A model generated the notes under the pieces. That model was not told the DNA's origin. It saw only the letters and a program-made list of their open reading frames with translations, and did not search any database. From contig NC_088313.1 of NCBI RefSeq assembly GCF_910592395.1, positions 10,048,501 to 10,112,500 of the forward strand: 64,000 nucleotides of DNA, read 5' to 3'. The DNA is from Lineus longissimus. Lineage: Eukaryota > Nemertea > Pilidiophora > Heteronemertea > Lineidae. Below, piece after piece: positions 43,524 through 54,093 of this stretch. How positions within the stretch are numbered: the stretch's first letter is position 1; every line of letters starts with the position of its first letter. The position numbers and the translations under genes are program-made.

Positions 43524-43823
43524 ATGGCAGGTATTGCTATGATGGTTGGAGGTGCTGTAGTCAACGCAATAGCTTTCACAGGATCCAGTGCACTTTTTAA
43601 TGCACTAGACAAGAACGGTTATGAAGCTGAAAATAGAAGACATAATAGGGCTATGGAAGAGTTAAATAAATCATCAGAGGAAAATGAAGAACATAGAAAG
43701 AAGATAATTGACTTCGTTAACCTTGAAATGAAGAGAGAGAACCAGTCTGCTATTGATTTTAATAACACTGACGCCGCTCTTGCTATTTACAACCACCTTC
43801 ACCCTGATAAACAAGTATCATAA
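43524..43823 (+). CDS. Polinton protein with Gly-rich hydrophobic N-terminus
   Basis: Intact frame of 99 codons directly abutting the minor capsid stop (TAA then ATG). MAGIAMMVGGAVVNAIAFTG is hydrophobic and glycine-rich. It is followed by a charged helix (NRRHNRAMEELNKSSEENEE) that could form a coiled coil. Immediate adjacency suggests co-expression with the capsid genes. Function unknown. Confidence 0.62.
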   Translation: MAGIAMMVGGAVVNAIAFTGSSALFNALDKNGYEAENRRHNRAMEELNKSSEENEEHRKKIIDFVNLEMKRENQSAIDFNNTDAALAIYNHLHPDKQVS

Positions 43824-43844
43824 CTAGCTATTACAAACCAAGTG

Positions 43845-43916
43845 ATGAAATATGTGTACCTATGGATTGTCCTAGGTATGAGTGCTGTAGGATTAGGTAG
43901 TCTATTACTTTTTTAA
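43845..43916 (+). CDS. Possible 23-residue membrane peptide
   Basis: ATG 43845 encodes MKYVYLWIVLGMSAVGLGS and four further hydrophobic residues before TAA. It is a single hydrophobic helix in the gap between neighbouring Polinton genes. Too short to be sure. Confidence 0.3.
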   Translation: MKYVYLWIVLGMSAVGLGSLLLF

Positions 43917-43972
43917 TCGAAAGAGGAAGAGAGAGTAAACCCGAATGGATGTTGCAATATGATTAATTTTCA

Positions 43973-44523
43973 TCCCTTTTTAACTTTAAGTTCTTCTATG
44001 TAATACTGTCGTTTGTCTTTAGGAATAACGCTATTTTCTTCTAAGGCATCTTTCATGGCTGATTCATCCTTGTTAAAAAACAGGACTAAGAGTTTGATGT
44101 TCTCTCTGACTGAATTGTACTTTTGAACTTTTGAACTAGTAACCAAACAGCTAAATTGTAGTGTCTACCGGAAAATGCAAGATTACATAACTCAGTCACC
44201 TTCCTCTTTGTGTCTCTCAAGTTAGCACAGTTATCAATTAAAAATAATGCGTTTGTTCCTTTGAAGGTTAGATTAGCAAATTTGAGCACAAGGTCCAAAT
44301 TACTAGCTACTGCTTCAGGATTAATTATGTGGACGTTGTTGTCTTGGTAAATCCATTTCCTTTCATATGTCTTATTATTGAAATATGTTGGACAGAAAAT
44401 TACTATGCTCTGGAACTTGCTATGATACTCCTTTTCTAAGAGATCAAGAACAAAAATGTGTCTTACCACAATTGGTGACACCAGAGATGAGCATGTTATG
44501 TGGCTCGTAAATAAATACTTCAT
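43973..44523 (-). pseudogene. Polinton A32/FtsK-type packaging ATPase
   Basis: DNA-packaging motor. On the minus strand, Walker A (GVTNCGKTHF) is readable in one frame at about 44,465-44,495. After a frameshift the main frame has VLDLLEKEYHSKFQSIVIFC, Walker B as NALFLIDNCAN and AFSGRHYNLAVWLLVQKFKS. A second frameshift near 44,115 leads to NSVRENIKLLVLFFNKDESA and a basic end at about 43,975. About 183 codons is short for the family but complete in motifs. It is the only minus-strand gene among the capsid-side genes. Confidence 0.78.
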
Positions 44524-44531
44524 CCATTTAA

Positions 44532-45300
44532 ATGAATGTAAATCAAAAAATTGAAAATCAAGGCAATAAAAAAGATGATACTAAAGAACAGTATCTAAGG
44601 GATTTGTACTACAACTCCGAGAGTCATGTGGCTTTCAGTTCTTTGAGTAAAATTTGGAAACAAGTAAAGGAAGATTTTGTTAGTAGTAAAAATGGTAAAA
44701 GAAATTGAAGTACAAAGAAGTTAAAACATTTCTAGACACACTACCGACACACCATCTACATAAACCAGCCATTAAGAAATTTACCTTCAGAAAGACAATG
44801 GTATCTTATTCTTACATCGATCAACAGTGGGAAGCTGACTTGGTGGATATGCAGAAATTTCAGAGTAAGAATAAAGGATTCAGATTTATTTTAACAGTCA
44901 TAGATCTATTCAGTCGTTACGCTTGGGTCGTAGCAGTGAAGAGTGGAGAAGAAATCAGAGATGCATTTAAAGTGATTTTTAAAGAGGTAAAACCGGTGGC
45001 TGCGATACCCGAAAAGATTCAATTCGATGACGGTACAGAATTCACAACAAACACTTCAAGCAACTTTTAACAGAAAATGACATAGAATGGTTCTTCTCAA
45101 AATCTGACAGGAAGGCAGCAGTCATAGAGAGATTAAACAGGACTTTGAAGGAAAAGATGTTGAGGTATATCACTGCTAAGGAGACTGACAAGTGGATCGA
45201 TGTTCTGGATGTCTTGGTCAGCGGCTACAATAATACATTTCACTCATCAATAGGTATGAAACCAATAGACGCCAGAAAGATGGAAAACGAAGGAGCAGTA
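44532..45300 (+). pseudogene. Polinton retroviral-type integrase, N-terminal and catalytic part
   Basis: It begins at ATG 44532 (MNVNQKIENQGNKKDDTKEQ) with LRDLYYNSESHVAFSSLSKI. A frameshift near 44,704 leads to HHLHKPAIKKFTFRKTMVSY. The RVE core follows: QWEADLVDMQKFQ (first Asp), FRFILTVIDLFSRYAWVVAV, QFDDGTEF (second Asp). One base is lost near 45,045, after which come SDRKAAVIERLNRTLKEKML (Glu) and NNTFHSSIGMKPIDARK. The gene breaks at 45,300 at the left end of the FEN-gene transposon and continues at 57,119. Confidence 0.85.
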
Positions 45301-45362
45301 TAGTCCATGGGCCAGACCAAATGTCGGTACTATCTCTGGTGGCAAAGTCTCATAGTGATTTT

Positions 45363-47949
45363 TTTAGCTCAGCTGACAAAGTCAGCGGAGCTAGTCAAAT
45401 AGCTATTCGATTGGTGTCCGTCCTTCCATCCTGCCATCCTTCCATCCAGCCATCTGTAGACAAAGTTGGGCATTTTGTAATCATACAACCGAGGCACTTC
45501 AAATCTAGTCTTGCTTATAAACACCGCAGAAAATGTTGCTTACGGAAAAAAATTTGGGCGATTCGACTCAAATTCAGCTCCCCAGGGGGCAAAATGCGTA
45601 AATGAAAAAACAATTTTTTGACGCTCTATTCCAGCAGATAAAAGCTTGAAATAAAGTTGAAAAGGTCTTCATGATACAGAAGTTTTGATATAAAATAGAT
45701 TAGTGTCGATTTATATCACCAGTTGGCGGTAGTGAGCAAAACTGTTGTTTGACCCCGGATGATTCCGCTTTGAATTTCCCGCCGAGGTTACCTGGAGTAC
45801 TATCGTCAAGAAAATGGTGGTGACATTTTTATTTCTACCGGAGCGATGATTTTGTAAGTGACAACTTTTCTTATTTTAGCCTTTACGGAAATATATTTTG
45901 GTACGAAACTTCACACGTTTATAGAAAAGATCAACGAGAATGTGTCAAATGCCCTCATAACGATGAGTTCAACGGAATTTGGTCAAAACAACCTTCGAAT
46001 GGAGTCAACTTTCTTTGCGAAATTGAAGCGACGACCTCATTATTTATCGTAATTTATGCAGATCTGAGTCCAGCTGATGGGTGATGTTCTGATTTGTGTT
46101 CAAACTATTGGAAACTTCGGAAATTAGTTCTATTAGTTCTACTATTCTGCCATTGATGTTGACAGCTAAAAGCAAAAAAAACTTTGTTTATTTATCAAAC
46201 TTTATCGAGTGTTATCGAATCGAATGGATGTGTCGATCGTCGGGGCGGATTGATATGTGGTTGTGCGTCCAAGGCGATTAGGTCATTCAGTTAGAGTTAG
46301 TTTGAGAAAGATCATGATCATGAAGATGCGTGTTGTGTTATCATAACCGGAAAATAAGTTGAAGTTATTATTAGTACTACGATTCTTACATGAGTAAAAA
46401 GTAGACGTTTTAAGCAACACAATAATGTTACTCCCATAAAAAAAGCTGTCAATTCTCCTTACCACTCACAGAAGCCACGCCATTGCTGTTAAGTTATGCA
46501 GGGGGTTAATCAATTACCTGCGCTCCCTGTGGGGTGAATAACATCACCTTTTGAACAGCTGGCTGTAGGGGGATGATTGGAACAGCCAGTATACCTGCTG
46601 ACCTGCTGAACCCAGGTTAATTTTATTTTCAATCCACGATTGCAGGTCACCTGATTTTCGAGATTTCGCGGGAAATGAAATTGTAAACAAACGCATGTGT
46701 GCAGTTCAAATGTAAACACAAATGTATTTTTGGTACTTTTGGTTGCTGGACTTGGGTTTTCCCGCAGTTAGGAGCTGGGGTCAAATTGGTGGTCTATTGT
46801 TTGGGTGCTGTTTTAGTCAGAGGTAACCCTTGATTATGAAGGGATTTTCAAATTAAGGTGACCATGGACATGGTCTTTTTATGTGCTCACCACAGCTTTC
46901 AATACTTGGAGTATCTGAAGAGGCGCGCGGAACCTGACATGGCCTTACCAAGGAGCTGCTCACGGTGCTGAACTTCTAGCTTGCCTGTCGACTAAGTGCC
47001 TTTTTGGCCGAGACATTGCTACATGTAGGAGGAGCACGCATTTTCAATTTATAATAGTGATAGTACAGTTGGTTCGAGCCATTTGGAAGCTGACATGTGA
47101 AGACCCAGCTGGGTTCTCCTTCTTCTCCGTATAAAAAGGGGCATATTGCTGACTAAGGAACAAGGCATATTGACATTGCCTCATCATCTCTATCGGACCA
47201 ATTGATATACTTTTATATGCAAACATACTTCACGCCATTTCAGGGTCCGAGTCTGTGGACAATTGGTTTGATTAATTTGTCTCTTCGATATTGCTCCTTT
47301 ATTGCATTAGATTTTCATCGAAATTCAATCTATTCAAGATATAGCCAATTTGAACCTGTCTGCGCCAAGGATAGATTGGTTCCCGATTGACTCACTAGGG
47401 ATACGCAGTAGAGCACAATGTCATGAAAAACGACCCTTTGTATTGTAAATTCCAATCACCTGCAGGACAGGTCATTTTCTCTCAATAAAATTAATTTTGT
47501 TGACTCCTGTAATTTCTACCTTATTAAAAAAAAGACAGTGGTATTAGTCCCAAACTGGTCATTTCTATTTATTTTGACCTCTGTTAAATCAGGCTACCTC
47601 TCAATTACAGACAGCATTTTGTATCCTTGTGCTGTACAACCCAGCCTGGACATACCACAGTTGTCCATAGAGAAGTCTCATCCTCTCTGACACTTCTTTT
47701 CTGTAAAGCTACCGATACAACATACTGAACTCGGGATATCTTCCGTTGCCTCCTGTAATATTTACATACCATGGCTGATTAGTTCAATCATATTTCATCC
47801 AGCTGGCAGCTCTGCATTGGAAATTTTAGTGATATAACGTGTTCTCTTGACCTTCAAACAGTAGTATAAAGCCGATATTTACTACTTTACACCCTCAGTC
47901 CTATGTTATTAGGTCATCCAGCTGAGCGCCAGGCCCTTGGGCCTCTTGT
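45363..47949 (+). mobile_element. Helentron-like interspersed element (family X, copy B)
   Basis: Starts after a T run with TAGCTCAGCTGACAAAGTCA (a near-perfect hairpin) and ends CCAGCTGAGCGCCAGG then CCCTTGGGCCTCTTG. It lies inside the left TIR of the FEN-gene transposon, as shown by comparison with the uninterrupted right TIR near 57,040. It is also the uninterrupted counterpart for the MULE insertion in copy A. No coding function seen. Confidence 0.8.
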
Positions 47950-49179
47950 TGTTCCTTTGTATCTTTAGTTTATGAATTCAAATGATAGCCCTGCTCAATG
48001 AGTAGGTTTTTGGTAGTTTTCAGCCGGTTTTCGTTATAGGGCATGGTCAATTTCGGTGGCCCTGAATAATGGGGTAGGGGAAACAAAAGAAGCTGCCATT
48101 TGGTAACGGATGGACTAAATCATTATTATTATACCTCAAAATGTTCAGCTGGGATGCGTCTAACAGATTCTAATAATTGTTTTAATGTAATGCATGTAAT
48201 TAGGTCAGCAGAGGTCAATAGGTCACGAATTTTGAGGGTTGCTCAAAATCTGTGACAGTCGAACACGTGACGAAAAAGTAATGCTGAGGGTCAATTATTC
48301 AAACATTTTACACTTGAAATCTGTTTTTTAGTGTTTTCTAATGCTCTAAATATAATTTCAGAGGGGCTATAGGAAATTATTTTGATAGATTTGGAATCCA
48401 CAACTGTACGGAGTGCTTACAATCTGAAATTATGAAATTTCAGAATATGTGGTAAGGGAAACATAACCGACTGTCAAATCGCAATGGGTGGACCCAATTA
48501 ATAGTTTAAGACCTCAAAATGTTAAGCATAGCTGCCTCTTATAAAACCGTAAGGTGTTTTCTAATATAAAGCATGTAACTAGGTCAACTGAGGTCAACAG
48601 AGTTCAACTGAGGTGAAAAAGGTCAACAAAATTGGGATCCTGATTAAGTTAATACTGATTATCAAAAGGATAAAGAAAAGCCAATGGTTCCCTCGATCAA
48701 AAACATCGCCAGAGAATTATTTTCAGACTTTTTACAGGTTAAATATGCTTAAAACAATCATTTGGATGACTTGATAGTCAAGGATTTGGTTGATAGTCAA
48801 GGATTTGGTTGTTACTCTCAGGGGCAGAAAAAAAGGGATGCTCCCAGCAGTCTGTATTTGGACAGGGTTCAATATCCAATGTCGGGACAACATTGCTGTT
48901 ACACATGACACGGTAGCTTATCTCCCAACAGTCAATGCACCAGCTACACAGCTGTCTACGGTAAATGAAGTCTTGAACCAAACCCTCAGAATCATGGAGT
49001 CATTGGAACTGTCATAAATAGTTTGTGTTTTCGACCCAGCGCTGTATGCAAAAGCACTAGAAGTTGCATGGAAACACCAAAACAAGTTTGGTTGTATCAT
49101 ATTCAGAATGGGTGTTTTCCATACGTTATGCACATTGCTGGCAGTTCTAGGCAAACGCTTTGGAGATGCTGGCTTAAAA

Positions 49180-52100
49180 GATCTGAATGAATGAATTGAA
49201 AAACTTATATTGGGCGCCTTTCCGTGGTCCACCACGCTCAAGGCGCCACCCCCCCTAAATAGTCCTCAAACAAGGTAGTTTTGAGTTGCCTCTTAAATGA
49301 TGTTTCTGGTAGAGCCCTGACGGAAACAGGAAGTTTGTTCCACAGGTATGGGCCACAGCATGAGAAGCTGCGGTCACCATACCTGGACTTACTTCTTTTG
49401 ATTTTAAGCGCCTTGAACGTGGTGGACCTCGTACAGCCGCTTGTCGCCACCAGCAAATCTGACAGGTACATCGGACCCCCACTGCTCACTACTGTCTTGT
49501 GTACAAGAGTCAGAATTTTGTAAACGACTCTTGCCTTGACAGGAAGCCAATGGAGCTCGCGGAGCAGTGGGGTGATGCTGTCAAATTTCCTGCGGCGACA
49601 AACAAGCCTAGCAGCGGAATTTAGCACACGTTGCAAAGGAGCCAGGGTCTTATCTGGTAGACCATAGAGTATGGCATTGTTAGTGTCTAGTCGGGAGACA
49701 ACCAATGCGTGCACAAGCCTTACTACTGAGTGACGATCTAGGTATTTCCTTATCCTCCCAATTTTGTAGAGGCTGGCATAGGCAGCTTTGCATGTCATTT
49801 TCACTTGAGTCTGCATAGTCATTCCCTCATCGAGCCACACTCCCAGGTCCTTAACGCATTCAGATTTTGGAATCTGAACTCCGCTGATACTGATACTGGG
49901 AATGGATCCCTGTCGACGCGTTGACACAAAATTGACCATGTCCGTTTTTGGGGCATTAAGACAGAGCCAATTTGTTGACAGCCAAGACTGGATATGGCCT
50001 ATTCCACCCTCCGTGGAGGCAACCATGGCGCTACACTGGGCGTTGTCACCACATCGAGCAGAAGTCAACAACTGATTATCATCAGCGTACAATTGATATG
50101 GAATGCATGCTCTATTCATGACGTCTCCCAATGGAATTGTATATATCGTGAAAAGTACTGGGCCCAACACAGACCCTTGCGGCACTCCATACTCCACTGA
50201 CACAGCAGCTGACGTAAAACCCTGTATACACACAGAAAGTTGTCTGTCCTCGAGATATGAGCTGAACCAGTGCAGGGCAGTGTCCGAGAGTCCTATCCTC
50301 TCCTGGAGTCTGCCAAGCAGAATGGTGTGGTCAACCGTATCAAAGGCCGCAGAAAGATCGAGTAACACCAAGAGACCCTCATGTCCTACATCCAAGGATG
50401 TGAGTATGTCATTGGTAACTTTAAGAAGTGTAGTCTCGGTGCTGTGGCCTTTTCGATAGGCCGACTGATTCGGGTCATACAACTCGTTCACTGTCATATG
50501 CTCTCGTAGACGAACAGCTACAACCCTTTCGATTAGCTTGGATAAATAGGTCAGGTTTGAAACTGGCCTATAGTTGGCAAGTTCATCACAGTCCAAGGTT
50601 GGCTTTTTCAACAAAGGCTTCACTAAGGCAAATTTGAGGTCTTTAGGTACATGCCCTTGCTGCATTGATTTGTTGACTATAGATGTGAGCACTGGCACAA
50701 GGGGAGTGACACATTTTTTCAGTAGGACAGTCGAGATCGGATCCAGAGTGCAACTCTTGGCGGGTATTGACAACACCAGCTTCCTTATTTCATCCTCAGT
50801 TGCATGGGTGAAACTGGACAGGCCTGGAACACAGCCTTCAACAGAGTCCTCTGAAATTGGTGTCGACACAGCATTGCTCGAAACGAGTTTTTCCCGTATC
50901 TTACTGATCTTACTTGTGAAAAAACTACAGAACTTCTCAGCCAACTCCTTTGGGTCATCGTGGTCTGGTAAGGGAGATGTTTTCCTCTTACCCAGGAGCT
51001 CATTTACTGCGGAAAATAGGTCTTTACAGTTAGATAGATAGATAGATAGATAGAATTAGCATTTCTATAGCGCCCCATATCACTGTCGCAATGTTCTGTG
51101 GCGCTCCCCACCTAGTTTGAATCACACCCCGAAATAGTCTCGAAATAGAAATGTCTTTAGAGAACTTTTGAATGTGGCCAATGAGGTCTCTTGTCGCAGT
51201 GTGGCGTCCAAAGTGTTCCACATTTGGGGAGCAAGAATCTCGAATGCTCTCCCACCAATCGTTTTGAGTCTATATGTTGGCTGAGTTATAATATCCTGCG
51301 ACCCTGATCTTAGTGGCCGGGTTGGCACGTAGGGAGTGATGAGGCTGCAAAGGTACCCGGGGGCTGTGCCATGTATCGCTCCGTAGACCAGGACCAACAA
51401 CTTGTAAATCATTCTTTGCTCCACCGGCAGCCAGTGCAATTCCTTCAGGACAGGCGTGATGTGATCAGAGCGCCTAGTTCTGGTAACAAGTCTGGCTGCA
51501 CGGTTTTGGACAAGTTGAAGTCTGGCCACGGATGACTGACTGCAGCCAGCAAGGCTGCTATTACAGTAGTCGAGGCGAGAAAGGACCATCGCCCGAGTCA
51601 GGCACCCAGCAGCTTCATCAGTCAACTCTTTTCTTACTCTGCCAATGTTGCGCAGGTGATAAGAACACACACGGACGATGTTGCTCACATGGGCGTCCAT
51701 AGAGAGGGATGAGTCAAAAAGCACACCTAGATTCCTAATAGGAACATTTGACACACTAATCCCAGTTCCCGCGACATCGATTGAATGCATGTCCAGTGAC
51801 CTGAGCGACTGCAGGGTGCCAAACAGGAGGACTTCAGTCTTATCTGGATTTTCTTTCAGCTTGTTATCGGCAAGCCACTGGTGAATGATTGCCAGTTTCT
51901 CACTCAGCTCCTTCACCTGATGAGGGATAGCAGATCTGTCGCGCAAGGCAGTAATGGCCCTGTAGACCTGTGTGTCATCCGCAAATCCATGCCTTTGAAT
52001 GTCACATCCTCTAAGCAGTTCTCAACAGTTGCTAGATTCAATCCTCGACTTATGGTACTGTAACTTGGCATTGTCAATGAGATCAGTCACAAGTTGACTC

Positions 52101-52575
52101 TGCGCACGAAAAAGCTGTCGACTGATTTCCGTGCGCTCCTTTCGCCACTTGCGCTCCAGCTTTCGCCTGTTTGAACGGGCTTCACGAATCTCTGCACTGA
52201 ACCATGGTGCCTTTGGCCTCACAATAACCGATCTAGTGATCACAGGCGCATGTTTATCAAGAGTATCCCGGAGATCGTTGTTATACTGGTCCACAAGTGC
52301 ATCAAGATCATGCGAAGGATTCAAGACCAAACTTGATTGTTCAATGTCTCTGCAGAAGGCTTCGATGTCGATGTCCTTGATTCGCCTGAAAGTAGACGAC
52401 TTTTTCAGCTGGGGTGGTTTTGCCATCTGAAGTCCACCATGCACGGCAAAGTGGTCTGGTGGGGTCCACAATGAGGGGTCTACGATGAGGTCCCTGACCA
52501 AAGCATCGTCCTTTCGAGTGATAACGAGGTCGAGCCAATGACCTTTTATGTGCGTTGGTTCTGTGCGTCGATCTG
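49180..52575 (-). mobile_element. CR1/L2-like LINE with 6-bp target duplication GATCTG
   Basis: GATCTG lies at 49180-49185 and 52570-52575, in the same frame of the interrupted host gene. The LINE (49,186-52,569, minus strand) starts within the endonuclease: HIKGHWLDLVITRKDD, PPDHFAVHGGLQ. It then holds the full reverse transcriptase (NYRPVSNLTYLSKLIERVVA, LLVLLDLSAAFDTVDHTILL, GVPQGSVLGPVLF, YADDNQLL) and ends ELHWLPVKARVVYKILTL. It is open over 568 codons from 50,944 to 49,238. The 3' tail has an inverted GGCGCC-type hairpin and (ATTC)n. 5'-truncated; interrupted by another LINE at 51,034-52,022. Confidence 0.92.
51030..52028 (-). mobile_element. Second CR1/L2-like LINE nested in the first
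   Basis: ACAGTT on the plus strand occurs at both borders (about 51,028-51,033 and 52,023-52,028), and the host LINE's frame continues across. The copy carries only the end of the reverse transcriptase: IHQWLADNKLKENPDKTEVL, NLGVLFDSSLSMDAHVSNIV, SRLDYCNSSLAGCSQSS, VQNRAARLVTRTRRSDHI and ELHWLPVEQRMIYKLLVLVY, in one open frame of 274 codons. The tail is (TAGA)n at 51,033-51,053 after a CTATAGCGCC motif. 5'-truncated and probably the youngest insertion in the window. Confidence 0.92.
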
Positions 52576-52935
52576 TGCGTCGAATCGGGCATTGTTGCTG
52601 ATGGTTCAATAGGCGGTGTTCTGGATGGAAGGAAGTACAGTCGTGCTATTCGAATGCACAAGATAATGTACGAATCATTGATGAGAATAGCATGGGACGG
52701 ATTCTTTCAGTGGCTGGGAACGAGAGAAGCAGACTCCCTGAATCAAGCCTTGTCAGTGCTAAAATCGCTGGTGGACAATGCTTCAGGAGTCGTCCTACAG
52801 GATGTGATGTCCAATCCGTCTTACTTGCGCATAGTTCACCTTTTCCAACAGTATCTTGATTTCCTCAGGAGCGACAATGGCAGTCTTTCAGCATTTTGGA
52901 TGTCATATATAGATATGGTGAGATTGTCTTTGGAT

Positions 52936-53856
52936 TTGTAGCAGCCACTGAGACAATTAGTATTTTCACGATCTGCTATATTATAGCAAGTACCTTTTTT
53001 GGGCCTTCTTTTTTTCTCCCTTACAAAAGGTAGTTCCTTGCTAAGAGGTTAAAAGCTTTACCTATAATTCTCCGTTTCGTCAGTAAAATGTAGTTATTAG
53101 TATGTTTTAGATAATTGGAGGTTTATTTAGAGTTTATAGACTTTATGAACAGTCTTTCTAACATTTTATCATGTAAACATGAACCTTTTATATCCTTACG
53201 CCGAAGAAGCTCATACTCCAGACAAGAAAGATCATTTTATTTTCTCAATGTAAAATCCGGTCAAATCCATAAGTTCACAGGATCTCTATCAAGTGAGACA
53301 ATGGTATGTACAAGTATACTAGTCATAGCACCTACTGAATATGTTATTTTGATATGAGATACAAAAATGCAGACTTTATTAAGGGTTAAAACTTTGTACC
53401 CTCACACATGTGGGCCATTTCTTTGTTCAATCCAGTCATATGTTTAGTGTCAGATGAAACTGCTGTATATGCAAACTGTCTGTACTTTCTATAAAGGAGT
53501 TGTGCCTCCTGTACTTATATTTGATCCTGAAAGACTGGTGTGTAGTTCATGTATGTTTTGTAGGAGTATTTCTGCCCAAGCTGCAGTATTAGAACATGCC
53601 ATAAACATGCATATAGAATGCATGTGTACATGTAATTTGTATAGCATACTTAAATATCCAGAAAGGATGTGATTAGTATTAATTACTGTGTTGTTATATG
53701 CGTGTGCACTGAACCTTAACAAAACATTGTTACTTAGAAATTGTATTTTTGTATTTTACAGTCTTTTACGGTGTATTGACGGTGTATTGACAGTAACTGC
53801 TGAAGAAAAAGAAGAAAAGTGACGCACCCGTATAATTAAAGACATATTCGTTATTG
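52936..53856. other. Unexplained 0.9-kb interruption of the FEN-like gene
   Basis: Coding similarity stops after FWMSYIDMV (about 52,920) and resumes at 53,857. A GTGAGA donor-like site lies at 52,919, but no acceptor keeps the frame. The interval is AT-rich with no clear inverted ends, so it is either a decayed intron or an insertion. Confidence 0.4.
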
Positions 53857-54056
53857 ATCCTTCCTGATGGACTTAACAGATTGGTACGCGCAACAAGAGA
53901 AGGTGATTGGCTGTTACATCTTTCCTCGATCAAGGCGATGATTCCGTGGTGTTTTGCATACAATAGGCTGAACTACGCACGTTACTTGACATTATACTAT
54001 GCACAAATGTCAGGCTGCACATCGATCACCCTGATACGTTTTCTCATTTCATGAGT

Positions 54057-54091
<35 letters not shown>
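54057..54091 (+). repeat. Run of 35 G residues inside coding sequence
   Basis: The run lies between the codons for HFMS and FSVQLGPDNPF of the FEN-like protein, where a few glycines would be natural. It changes the reading frame across it. The length could also be inflated by sequencing or assembly. Confidence 0.85.

Positions 54092-54093
<2 letters not shown>

Noticed and set aside
50574-51041. 155-codon plus-strand ORF
   Set aside because: It is the antisense shadow of the LINE reverse transcriptase.
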